Source: Rudaea sp. (GTDB taxonomy: Bacteria > Pseudomonadota > Gammaproteobacteria > Xanthomonadales > Rhodanobacteraceae). From it: 64,000 bases of DNA. The position numbers were made by a program, and so were the translations under genes. Shown in pieces: positions 36,938 to 44,256 of this stretch; position 1 is the first letter of the stretch, and each line of letters opens with the position of its first letter. Under the pieces are notes generated by a model. It ran no database searches and was not told the origin of the DNA. It was given only the letters and a program-made list of their open reading frames with translations. The stretch covers positions 1 through 64,000 of the forward strand of contig JARLJU010000236.1 in the NCBI GenBank assembly GCA_031291055.1, read 5' to 3'.

Positions 36938-37115
36938 TAGAGGAGCGCTCCTTCGGGGCGTAACTACAAGTAATCCCCAAGATTGGGCATCGCAGCTGCC
37001 CGTATATTTTCCTACCAACACTGCGTGACCGCAAGGCAAACACCGGAAGCCGTTTCGTACTGCGGGAAAGGCGTTTCGCATGCGAAACTCACCTGACGGC
37101 GTCGCGTGGGCGTGT

Positions 37116-37637
37116 TTAGCCGTGACCAGGATATTCACCGTGCGCCAACGCCGCGGCGACTTCGGCCATGCGGCGCGCTTCGATCCGTCGAGCCGCCGAT
37201 ATCTTGCGACGCTCCATCCGCGCGCGATCGCGACGCAGCTGCGCGATCTCGGGCGGTGGAACGAAGGTTCCCATGTCAATACGCGCGAGCAGTGCTCGCG
37301 TGTAGCGCTGGATGTCAGCGATCGGCCGCGTTGGCTTGGCGTGAGGATCGGGGTGCAGCGCGCTCCACAATTGCAAGGCGAAGTCGCGCCATGACTGCGG
37401 CCCTGCTGTCATTAAATCGTCGCGTAATTGGCTTTTGATGTATGCGAGGAACTGCTTGCCAGCATCCTCGCGCGTGCGCGCGGTACGTACGTACTGCTTT
37501 TGATTTTGATCTATTTCCTCAAGCTCTGTACGTACAAGCTTTTGTACGTACAGCTTTTGAGCTCTAAGCTCTATTCTTTGCTCTTCCAGACTTAAAGCTC
37601 TTGTACGTACGGGGAATCTCGTGACACGAGCGCTCAC
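37116..37637 (-). CDS. island hypothetical protein, charged and helical
   Basis: A 173-residue protein. Residues 15-60 are strongly charged helices (LEEQRIELRAQKLYVQKLVRTELEEID-type), probably a coiled coil, followed by a DLMTAGPQSWRDF segment and a basic tail. The GTG start overlaps the AlpA stop as GTGA, so the two are translationally coupled; an in-frame upstream start would run deep into alpA. Its position after AlpA suggests a replication or transfer function, but no motif confirms this. The DNA here holds repeated GTACGTAC words. Confidence 0.5.
   Translation of the reverse strand: MSARVTRFPVRTRALSLEEQRIELRAQKLYVQKLVRTELEEIDQNQKQYVRTARTREDAGKQFLAYIKSQLRDDLMTAGPQSWRDFALQLWSALHPDPHAKPTRPIADIQRYTRALLARIDMGTFVPPPEIAQLRRDRARMERRKISAARRIEARRMAEVAAALAHGEYPGHG
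37484..37612. repeat. cluster of GTACGTAC palindromes
   Basis: GTACGTAC or a one-base-shifted form occurs four times: about 37485-37492, 37528-37535, 37545-37552 and 37602-37609. Several are accompanied by AGCTTTTG or GAGCTCTAAGCTC-like words. They lie inside a coding region but look like iterons or protein-binding sites. Confidence 0.55.
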
Positions 37638-37855
37638 AGGGGAACCGACCCCGGAGCGGTTGTACCGCGGGTCTTGATGATTCGATCGAGTAGCCAGTGA
37701 TCGATCTCGTCTTCGATCCACCCCGCGGCGCGCACGCCAAGGTGGATCTGGCTGGGGAATTCCTTGAGAGCGATCAAGCGATAAATCTGGCTTCGGCTCA
37801 AGGCGGTTTTTTGGATCACGTCTCCGATGCGCAATATCCGCACGGATTTTCTCAT
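37634..37855 (-). CDS. AlpA-family regulatory protein
   Basis: A 73-residue winged-helix protein of the AlpA/excisionase type. The opening ILRIGDVIQKTALSRSQIYRLI and the later GVRAAGWIEDEIDHWL are diagnostic. AlpA proteins switch on the integrase or excision of P4-like islands. The ATG follows AAGGAG at proper distance. It is divergent from the XRE regulator across 65 bases, an arrangement like a repressor/activator switch. Confidence 0.87.
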   Translation of the reverse strand: MRKSVRILRIGDVIQKTALSRSQIYRLIALKEFPSQIHLGVRAAGWIEDEIDHWLLDRIIKTRGTTAPGSVPL

Positions 37856-37883
37856 TGCGTAGCTCCTTGTGGTTGAGTAGACT

Positions 37884-37912
37884 TTGACCTCAGACCCAGG
37901 TGGGACGATAGT
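37884..37912 (+). promoter_or_regulatory. promoter of the XRE regulator
   Basis: TTGACC at 37884-37889 and GATAGT at 37907-37912 are separated by 17 bases. The start codon is only nine bases after the -10, so the leader would be very short. The same interval must hold the divergent alpA promoter. Confidence 0.5.
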
Positions 37913-37920
37913 AGGAACAA

Positions 37921-38358
37921 ATGAGTATTTTGTCAACGAGCAAGCAAGACATCGCGATCGGCACGCGCTTGCTCGCGGTGCGCGACGCATTCGGACTCAC
38001 GCAGGCGGACATGGCGGCTCGTCTCGGCATCACCTCGCGCGCATACGCGAATTACGAGCGCGGCGAACGCGAAATGGCGCTTGCTGTGCTCCATGCGCTC
38101 TACTCGCGTCTTAGCGTTGATCCGGTATGGATCATTGCCGGGCCGGGCGCCGAGCCGGTCATGGCTGGTCAGCGCCGCCTAGACGGCGACGTGCTCGAAC
38201 GCGTGATCGCACTCGTCGATGACGGGCTGAGAAAAAGCCGCAAGACTCTGAAGCCAGAAAAGATGGCAAGACTGATTCGCTTAGCCTACGAGCACTGCGT
38301 GGAGCACGGCGCCATCGACAAAACCCATATCAGCGAAATGCTGTCGTTGGCAGCCTGA
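37921..38358 (+). CDS. XRE-family helix-turn-helix regulator
   Basis: A 145-residue repressor-type protein. Residues 14-68 are a cro/cI-like helix-turn-helix: LTQADMAARLGITSRAYANYERG. A helical C-terminal part (about 90-140) may dimerise. It faces the AlpA gene across a short regulatory gap, so it probably represses alpA and itself, controlling island excision. It is followed by a membrane-protein gene 18 bases further on in the same direction. Confidence 0.88.
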   Translation: MSILSTSKQDIAIGTRLLAVRDAFGLTQADMAARLGITSRAYANYERGEREMALAVLHALYSRLSVDPVWIIAGPGAEPVMAGQRRLDGDVLERVIALVDDGLRKSRKTLKPEKMARLIRLAYEHCVEHGAIDKTHISEMLSLAA

Positions 38359-38376
38359 ACTAAAGGAATAGATCGC

Positions 38377-38901
38377 ATGACCGAATCGCATGGCCCTTAC
38401 ATCACCCGCCGCTTCTCGAAGGAAACAGAACGCCGCCTCGAGGAGATTCGGCAAATCTTGAGTGAGGCCAAGCCGTTGCCGGAACCGTCGGCACTCGAAA
38501 GACTCGACGCCGAAGCCATCGTTGACCGGACCGCATTCAAGCGGCGTTTTGGACGCGATTGGCCTTCACATCATCAGCGGGAGGCATTGATTCAACTGCG
38601 CCAGGAGCGCGACTGGACAGATGGCGAAATCAAACTGTTCTTGATCACCGGCACACTGCAACGCGGCCCGCTCGGCGTCAGGCCGAGTGCCGATTCGTGG
38701 ACGGCGGCATGGGGCAGCGTTCTGATCGTCGGCATGCTGTTCCTCGTGGCGGGGATCGCCGCTGCCGTTCTGGCTCGAATAGTACCGTGGTCATTCGGCA
38801 CCGCCGTGCACGCCGCTGGCGATGTTCTGCTGTTTTCAGGCTTCGCGTGGGTGGTGTATCAAATGCATGTCCGGCCGTGGCGTATCCAGCGCCGCACGTG
38901 A
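38377..38901 (+). CDS. island membrane protein of unknown function
   Basis: A 174-residue protein. The first 110 residues are soluble and charged. Two membrane helices follow (about 112-134 and 143-163), with a short Arg-rich tail. The ATG has AAGGAA upstream. No family recognised. A decayed second copy of its 3' two-thirds is present at 40711-41101 behind the right att site, which shows that the gene belongs to a family of related elements. Co-transcription with the XRE gene is likely. Confidence 0.65.
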   Translation: MTESHGPYITRRFSKETERRLEEIRQILSEAKPLPEPSALERLDAEAIVDRTAFKRRFGRDWPSHHQREALIQLRQERDWTDGEIKLFLITGTLQRGPLGVRPSADSWTAAWGSVLIVGMLFLVAGIAAAVLARIVPWSFGTAVHAAGDVLLFSGFAWVVYQMHVRPWRIQRRT

Positions 38902-39027
38902 CTGGCTCAACAATCTGCAAACGGTGAATAGCGCTTGCGCACGTGTATCTCTTTATGAAACCGAACGGCGCACTGGAGGCACTTCACTATCGTTCCACTG
39001 GCAGACGCATTGCTCGTCGTGTTCCGG

Positions 39028-39387
39028 CTACTTTTTTGCGTGTTTCGACGCAGCTTGGCGAGCAAGAAAGACTGAAAACCCGCCATACTTCATGCCGTAG
39101 TTTCTCGCCAATTCGACGCGGATCGCCCCGCGAAGATCATCGAGCGTAAAGAACTGGCGCCGCTTCGGTTCCTTGTACATTACGTGCAGTTCTTCGTTGA
39201 GAAATTTTTCGATGCCGTGTGCGTCGGGATCAGAGTTAGTGTACGCAGCGACGGCTAGGACATCCCATCCAACCAAATGTCCTTGCTCATCCAAGTAAGC
39301 GGTGAACCTGTGTCCGTCATCCACGTCAAATTGGACGGGGCTCGGATCAGTCTTATGAAACCGTTTTAGGAAATCAAAAAATGCCAT
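39028..39387 (-). CDS. island hypothetical protein
   Basis: A 119-residue soluble protein; begins MAFFDFLKRF and contains VQFDVDDGHRFTAYLDEQGH and a C-terminal RVELARNYGMKYGGFSVFLAR. I know no family. GGGAG precedes the ATG at the right distance. Its 5' end lies close to the ORF upstream (39426-39737) in the same direction, so the two may form an operon. Confidence 0.55.
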   Translation of the reverse strand: MAFFDFLKRFHKTDPSPVQFDVDDGHRFTAYLDEQGHLVGWDVLAVAAYTNSDPDAHGIEKFLNEELHVMYKEPKRRQFFTLDDLRGAIRVELARNYGMKYGGFSVFLARQAASKHAKK

Positions 39388-39425
39388 TGTCTACTCCCAA
39401 CAGCCAAGGCTCGCTGGACATGAAC

Positions 39426-39737
39426 TCATGCCCGTCCGTGAATGAAGCAAGCGGGTACTGATAGTTTCGCTGAGGGTTGCGGCCTTTCAATTTGCGTGCG
39501 GTACTGCAGGGCCGGTTCTTCGCCGTCTTCGTATCTGTTGTGCGCATCAACAAAATCTGCAGAGAACGATTTTTCGAATTCGGTGGCGCCAAAACAAAAA
39601 TTACCGTCGACTCTTACGCTACAGAAGTACAACTCACAATGTTGCGCGAGAGGAAGCCGTACGTCGCACGCAATCACCAGCTTCTCGCCGTCAACTATTG
39701 GCATGTATTTTTGCCAATTCGGATTACGTCCTTTCAT
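39426..39737 (-). CDS. island hypothetical protein
   Basis: A 103-residue protein without signal or membrane segments. The central part VIACDVRLPLAQHCELYFCSVRVDG looks like a folded beta-rich domain. An upstream GTG would add three residues. The last dozen residues look less protein-like, and another frame is open over the same stretch, so a frameshift near 39460 cannot be excluded. No family recognised. Confidence 0.4.
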   Translation of the reverse strand: MKGRNPNWQKYMPIVDGEKLVIACDVRLPLAQHCELYFCSVRVDGNFCFGATEFEKSFSADFVDAHNRYEDGEEPALQYRTQIERPQPSAKLSVPACFIHGRA

Positions 39738-39842
39738 CGCTGTCACCGAGAGAGCTGGCTGATTGTCGGTTTAGTCTATTCCTTTTGTAGCCATCTTCTG
39801 TCGTCGGTGCTCAAGCTAAGTGATTCTAGGCAATGGCGGCGC

Positions 39843-40148
39843 TCAGGCAACCGCCTGCAAGCCTTTGTCCTTCACAACGTGGAGCAGCTTGAGTGAAGGA
39901 CCTCCAGGCGCCTTACTCCCGGTCTCCCACTTCTGAACGGTCGACAGGCTCGCGTTGAGCACGCGAGCGAAGACGGCTTGGCTCAAGTGATTCGCGCGGC
40001 GGATGTTTCGAATCTGCGTCGGGCTGAGAGCCTTGACGGGAGGCAGGCTTAGCGCCTTCAACTCGCGTAGCGTGACTTCACCCATGACGCCGGCATCCCG
40101 TAGCCCTTGGGCTGTCTCCACAATCGCTTGTTGGATCGTTTTACGCAT
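39843..40148 (-). CDS. HTH antitoxin, HigA/NadS type
   Basis: A 101-residue protein with a C-terminal helix-turn-helix (SPTQIRNIRRANHLSQAVFARVLNASLSTVQKWE). This is the architecture of antitoxins encoded downstream of a RelE/HigB-type toxin. It overlaps the toxin stop by 8 nt and would repress the operon at the palindrome at 40526-40540. The ATG follows GAGG. The neutralising contact is presumed to involve the N-terminal helix. Confidence 0.85.
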   Translation of the reverse strand: MRKTIQQAIVETAQGLRDAGVMGEVTLRELKALSLPPVKALSPTQIRNIRRANHLSQAVFARVLNASLSTVQKWETGSKAPGGPSLKLLHVVKDKGLQAVA

Positions 40149-40515
40149 CTGAAATTACCTCGCTCAATTGATCCGACTCGATGGCCCGCACAATCGACGC
40201 GGCGTCATAGCGCTGCAGACCAGCGGCCAGAATGCGAAAGGCCTCCAATTCGTCAGCATCGATGTTGTCGCGCTCGTTCTTGGCAAAGCCATACACGAAG
40301 AACGTATGATGATCCGACTGGTAAGCTACGATGCACCGAGCACCGCCTCTCTTGCCGCGTCCAGCCAGCGGAATGCGCTTCTTGACCATATGGCCGCCCA
40401 GGTCAGCATCCACAAGGCCCGCAGCGATTTCCGCCACGGCCGTCGACAACGCAGTATCCTTGACACCTTGTTTGCGCGCCCAGCGCGAGAACCACTTCGT
40501 CTTGAATATGCGCAC
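40141..40515 (-). CDS. RelE/HigB-type toxin
   Basis: A 124-residue toxin of the RelE/ParE superfamily (HigB2-like branch): RIFKTKWFSRWARKQG at the start and KRIPLAGRGKRGGARCIVAYQ in the middle are typical. Such toxins cut mRNA on the ribosome. GTG is the only in-frame start that follows the promoter; the -10 lies six bases upstream, so the mRNA may be leaderless. The antitoxin gene overlaps its 3' end. Toxin-first order is as in higBA. Confidence 0.85.
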   Translation of the reverse strand: MRIFKTKWFSRWARKQGVKDTALSTAVAEIAAGLVDADLGGHMVKKRIPLAGRGKRGGARCIVAYQSDHHTFFVYGFAKNERDNIDADELEAFRILAAGLQRYDAASIVRAIESDQLSEVISDA

Positions 40516-40521
40516 CCATGA

Positions 40522-40549
40522 ATTATAGCACCTGGTGCTATGATTGCAA
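40522..40549 (-). promoter_or_regulatory. toxin-antitoxin promoter with palindromic operator
   Basis: On the minus strand TTGCAA (40544-40549) and TATAAT (40522-40527) are 16 bases apart. Between and overlapping the -10 lies the palindrome TAGCACC-T-GGTGCTA at 40526-40540. An antitoxin bound there would block RNA polymerase. Confidence 0.8.
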
Positions 40550-40601
40550 CGAGATAGAGAATGCCGCCGGCGAGAACGAGGCCGACGAAGCGGTGCACGC
40601 C

Positions 40602-40624
40602 TGACAGTAACTTTGACGGTAACC
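40602..40624 (+). repeat. second TGACAGTAAC repeat pair (arm-type site candidates)
   Basis: TGACAGTAAC followed by TT and TGACGGTAAC matches the pair at 32313-32335. It stands about 50 bases before the right att core, as the left pair stands before the integrase. Confidence 0.65.
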
Positions 40625-40675
40625 CAGAAAACCGAACTCAACGAAACCGCACAGCCATGCGGGTTACCGGCGACA

Positions 40676-40710
40676 GTTCGATAGCCTTCCGCCCACCAAC
40701 CGACACATCC
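40676..40710 (+). other. first attR-like repeat of the tRNA-Ala 3' end
   Basis: GTTCGATAGCCTTCCGCCC-ACCAACCGACACATCC matches the tRNA copy at 32164-32199 with few differences. It bounds an 8.5-kb element with the integrase. Confidence 0.75.
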
Positions 40711-41101
40711 CGTTGACCGATCCGCATTCAAAAGATGTTTTGGACGGGACTGGCCATCACGTCACCATCGAGAGGCATTGATTCGGCTGCGCCAGGAGCG
40801 CGACTGGACAGATGGCGAAATAAAACTGTTCTTTGTCGCCGGGCACACTGCAACGCGGTTCCTTCGGCGTCGGGCCGAGCGCGGATGCGTGGGCGGCGGC
40901 TTGGGGCAGCATCTTGATTGCCGGCATGCTCTTCCTCGTGACAGGAATCGCCGCCATCGTTCTGACTCGAGTGCTTCCGTGGGCACTTGTCGCTGCCATG
41001 CACGCCACCGGCCACGTCTGTTTTTCTCGGGTTTCGCATGGGTGGTGTATCAAATGCACGTAATGCACGTCCGGCCGTGGCGTATCCAGCGCCGCACATA
41101 A
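40711..41101 (+). pseudogene. decayed partial copy of the island membrane-protein gene
   Basis: The DNA is clearly homologous to 38519-38901, starting within the gene at GTTGACCG and ending at the same CCAGCGCCGCAC words near the stop. Frameshifts break it: one reading frame covers the TWDGEIKL-like part, another the membrane helices, and a third the tail. The 5' third is missing, as the homology starts next to the att site. It is a remnant of a second related element. Confidence 0.8.
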
Positions 41102-41454
41102 ATGCTGCCCGTGCTGCACTTCCACGCGGTCGACGATCGCCTGGGGCGCAGCAGATCCTGGCGGTCCATTGAGCCAACGAAGCGGAGCAGCGCGCTGGCG
41201 CATCTTGTCGGAAGATTATCGTCAAGCAATCGATGCGGAAATAGCGCCCGCGTCTGCGCCAGCTCGACGCAACGCTGAAGTCTGAAAACGACATCGAGAT
41301 TCCGCCCGATCCTCGAGGCCTGACGGGCTGAGATTCGCGCAGTCGATCTAATCTGCATGAAATGAGGCCGATTTGAGAGTAAAGGCCGACGGCGACGCAG
41401 CTTGCGCTCGGCCTCCGCTTGCATGCTACCCATCTATGTTATACACTGAACCAT
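41102..41454. other. island spacer without recognisable gene
   Basis: No coding feature is convincing in about 350 bases. The right end holds the promoter and operator of the ArsR-type gene. Tentative -35 TTGCAT (41419-41424) and -10 TATACA (41440-41445) are 15 bases apart. Confidence 0.45.
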
Positions 41455-41466
41455 ATGGTTCAGTGT
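41443..41466. promoter_or_regulatory. perfect 24-bp palindrome over the ArsR start codon
   Basis: The half site ACACTGAACCAT at 41443-41454 is followed by its exact reverse complement to 41466. The start ATG (41455-41457) lies in its centre. It is the likely operator for autorepression by the ArsR-type protein. Confidence 0.85.
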
Positions 41467-41820
41467 CTTCCGACCCATTTCGATACCTCGTTCGCCGCAC
41501 TCTCGGACGCCACCCGACGCGGCGTTCTGGAGCAGCTCGGGCGTGCGGACGCATCCATCACGGACCTTGCCGAGAAGTTCCACATGACCCTCACGGGCAT
41601 GAAGAAGCATGTCGGCGTCTTGGAGCATGCGGGGCTCGTCACCACGGAGAAAGTCGGACGCGTGCGGACCTGCAAGCTCGGCCTCCGCCGACTGGAGGAA
41701 GAAGTGGCGTGGATCGAGAGATATCGCCAGCTTTGGGATGCTCGCTTCGACGAGCTGGACAACATTGTCGAGGACCTGAAACGTAAGGAGAAGGTCAATG
41801 AACGCAAGAAGAGAAAGTGA
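41455..41820 (+). CDS. ArsR-family winged-helix regulator
   Basis: A 121-residue winged-helix repressor. Residues 6-80 hold the fold: FAALSDATRRGVLEQLGRADASITDLAEKFHMTLTGMKKHVGVLEHAGLV. No metal-binding Cys pair of the classical ArsR type is present. The ATG was chosen inside the palindrome; an earlier in-frame ATG would precede it by 12 codons and contradict the promoter location. The gene overlaps the SRPBCC gene by 23 nt. This pairing, with autoregulation, is common for non-metal ArsR members. Confidence 0.88.
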   Translation: MVQCLPTHFDTSFAALSDATRRGVLEQLGRADASITDLAEKFHMTLTGMKKHVGVLEHAGLVTTEKVGRVRTCKLGLRRLEEEVAWIERYRQLWDARFDELDNIVEDLKRKEKVNERKKRK

Positions 41821-42304
41821 ACCCGCCCCCATGAAGAATCCCACGACGGTGGAACGGAAGTCCGAGCGTGAGTTCGTCGTCACGCGAACCTTCAACGGCC
41901 CGGCGCGCCTCGTGTTCGAGGCGTGGACCAAGCCCGAGCTGATCAAGCAATGGTGGGTCCCGAAGTCGATGAACATGCGCATGCTGTCCTGCGAGACGGA
42001 TGTTCGTGTCGGGGGAAGGTACCGCTACGTGTTCAGCTACGAGGGATCGACCATGGAGTTCTTCGGCCGATACACCGAAGTGACACCGCATTCGCGCCTC
42101 GTTTGGACCAATGAGGAAGGTGAAGGCGGTGAGGCTGTCACGACGGTGACCTTCGAGGAAAAGGGTGGCAAGACGCTGCTGGTTCTGTCCGAGCTCCATC
42201 CCTCGAAGGAAGCTTGCGACAGTGCCATCGGCTTCGGGGAGGGCTTGCGCGAGACGTTCGTGCAACTGGACGAGCTTCTCGTCACTCTGAGCGCGAGACC
42301 CTGA
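41798..42304 (+). CDS. SRPBCC / AHSA1-like domain protein
   Basis: A 168-residue START-like (AHSA1/SRPBCC) protein. The phrases VTRTFNGPARLVFEAWTKPELIKQWW and VGGRYRYVFSYEGSTMEFFGRYTEV are family hallmarks. The fold binds hydrophobic ligands in a cavity; the ligand is unknown. AAGGAG lies about nine bases upstream of the ATG, inside the regulator gene. It forms an operon with the ArsR-type gene. Confidence 0.9.
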   Translation: MNARRESEPAPMKNPTTVERKSEREFVVTRTFNGPARLVFEAWTKPELIKQWWVPKSMNMRMLSCETDVRVGGRYRYVFSYEGSTMEFFGRYTEVTPHSRLVWTNEEGEGGEAVTTVTFEEKGGKTLLVLSELHPSKEACDSAIGFGEGLRETFVQLDELLVTLSARP

Positions 42305-42838
42305 AATCGCCACTGCGCGGGACGTGCAAGAGCACGCATCGTCCGCCGAGCTGTTCGTGCGGCACGGCATCCGATCAGCCACAAGATGGTGGCATGGCTT
42401 GCTGCGCGACCGGCGTTACAGCTTGCAGGTGCCGAACAAGTCGTCGAAGGTGCCAGCATCCAGACGGCGCACCGTTCGGGCACGTCAACACGAAGGCGTA
42501 GGACTGCGTTGATCGCGAGCATCGCTCCGCGCAGCTGCATGCCACGCAGAGCAATGTCTGCTGCAGGTTGAAAGCGGATGGGCGCGTTTCGGACTCGCCA
42601 AAAATTGAGGCTTCGGATGGTGGCCCTCGGATCACAAAGATGAGGAGCGCCGCTAACACGCACGATAAACTCGCTGCCAGTGACTTTGACGGCAACTCAG
42701 AGAACCGAACTCGGCGAAACCGCACAGCCATGCGGGCTTCCGGGGACAGTTCGATACCCTTCCCCCCACCAAACATCCCTCCGGGTGTTACCGTAAGCGA
42801 CTTGTCCATCTGCGAAAACCGCACAAGAATGTGAAGGT
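42305..42838. other. island right end: gene-poor, with repeats
   Basis: No intact gene is seen. The segment contains a diverged repeat copy of the TGACTTTGACGGCAAC words (42681-42695), the CCGCACAGCCATGCGG hairpin (42720-42735) and the second tRNA-end repeat (42749-42779). These mark the outer end of the accreted elements. Confidence 0.55.
42749..42779 (+). other. second attR-like repeat of the tRNA-Ala 3' end
   Basis: GTTCGATACCCTTCCCCCC-ACCAAACATCC is a further diverged copy of 32164-32199. It lies behind the ArsR/SRPBCC operon and may be the outer boundary of the whole island. Confidence 0.65.
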
Positions 42839-43006
42839 TTCAACGGCAAGTTCCGCGATACGGAGAAATGTTCTACACCCTTCGAGAAGCACAGGTCGTT
42901 ATCGACCAGTGGCGACATCGCTTCAACACCCAGCGACCTCACAGCCGCCTGGGCTATCGATCACCTGAACCGGAGATTTTCTTGCCCATCCCACGAGAAC
43001 CTATCG
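42839..43006 (+). pseudogene. IS3-family transposase C-terminal remnant
   Basis: FNGKFRD (42839-42859) is followed, in another frame after a short deletion, by GEMFYTLREAQVVIDQW and RPHSRLGYRSPEPE, the C-terminal end of IS3-family OrfB integrases. The upstream catalytic domain is missing. No inverted repeats can be assigned. It is a dead IS fragment at the island's edge. Confidence 0.85.
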
Positions 43007-43155
43007 AACCAGTCTACCAAGCACCGAGATCGCAGCCCGTTACCAAGAGCACGAGCGCGGCAGACGTTTTCATATGCGTTACCTTCCATTTGAACCCAGC
43101 GGCCGTGCCGCCAATGAGTTAGCGCGCTGTCGAGCCAAGGCATCGTTCCAGTTTT

Positions 43156-44037
43156 TCAACGACTTGGCCATTTTGGCGTGGCGTCGATTTTCTGTCGCAG
43201 GATTTTCAGTATTTCTGTGCGATCACCAGCTTTGATCCCACGTGTGCTCCTGGCCGCTGCACGCAACATGCGTAAGTCATGTTCGTGTCCCAGTAAATCC
43301 GTCGTGTGGCCCAGCATCGTTGCAGAAACTCGCACGAAAGCTTTCCACTCCGACGTCGATTCGTCACCGTGCCCTGTCGACGTTGCGTCTTCGACAAATC
43401 GCCAGCTTAGCGCCAATTCCAGAATCATCATCTGATGCCGCAAACGCCGCAACCGGCGGCGCCAACGGTGACGCAATCGCCCGTGTTGCGTCTTCTTGGC
43501 CGCGTGTGCAGCACGTTCGGCACGGTGATCGCTCCGCGCCAATGAGGCGCGGATATTCGTCGCATCAATTTCGCTCCAGGACAATGCTTCGGCTAATTCT
43601 CGCAAATGATGCAAGCGAGCCCGAAATCGACGTAAGCCAGCATCTTGCATCAGCAAATACGAGGCCGCCTTGGCATGTCTTTCTATTAGGCTCTTCCGAA
43701 CGCGCTTTAGGAGGTCGCGCTGATCGGCATCCGGCGCTTGCTTGCGGAGATGGTCCAGCGTCTCAATCACCGCGTAGGCATCGCGAACTTGCGATAGCCC
43801 GCGGCACAGGTCCCGGAGTTCGTCGAACACAACTGCAGCATCAGGCCACAACCGCGCTCGTCCCAAATCCAATGCTGCGCGGACACGCCTGATGGCCTTG
43901 CGCGCCTCATGGACGCCGGTATGCAGCCTTTCGCGGCTACACCCTATCGAGCGTCCCGCCACATCGAACTGCTGCAACACATAAGCATGAAGGCAAATGC
44001 CGAGACGTGTTTGCGTGCTCTTGGTTGCGTTTGGCAT
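43156..44037 (-). CDS. CHAD domain protein
   Basis: A 293-residue helical protein of the CHAD family. Conserved His and basic residues form VHEARKAIRRVRAALDL near the start and HRWRRRLRRLRHQ in the second half. CHAD domains bind polyphosphate and are often found near polyphosphate or regulatory genes. Here it follows btaB (minus strand) after 219 bases. No catalytic CYTH domain is fused. Confidence 0.85.
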   Translation of the reverse strand: MPNATKSTQTRLGICLHAYVLQQFDVAGRSIGCSRERLHTGVHEARKAIRRVRAALDLGRARLWPDAAVVFDELRDLCRGLSQVRDAYAVIETLDHLRKQAPDADQRDLLKRVRKSLIERHAKAASYLLMQDAGLRRFRARLHHLRELAEALSWSEIDATNIRASLARSDHRAERAAHAAKKTQHGRLRHRWRRRLRRLRHQMMILELALSWRFVEDATSTGHGDESTSEWKAFVRVSATMLGHTTDLLGHEHDLRMLRAAARSTRGIKAGDRTEILKILRQKIDATPKWPSR

Positions 44038-44256
44038 AAGTCATCAGATCAAGCGCGGGGTCGGCAATGGAAAGAGCGATCACAGCATTGAGATAGGAGC
44101 AGAAACAGTGGCGAGCGAGTGCATGCTCTGTGCGTATTGGAGCCGCAGTCTTCGAGAAATCCACGCTGCACTGTGCGCCACCTGGGGTGAATTTGCGTCG
44201 CGAACTCTCACTCTCACCGGAAATTATGCGCGCAATATTGCGCGCAAGCGCAATTG

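Noticed and set aside
37083-37138. Upstream starts (GTG 37138 or ATG 37085) for the 36644-36937 gene
   Set aside because: They are in frame and possible but lack a ribosome site; the shorter start was preferred and the uncertainty is noted in the entry.
33565-42838. Prophage
   Set aside because: Integrase, AlpA and XRE genes are present, but no capsid, portal, terminase, tail or lysis genes were found, so a satellite-like island fits better.
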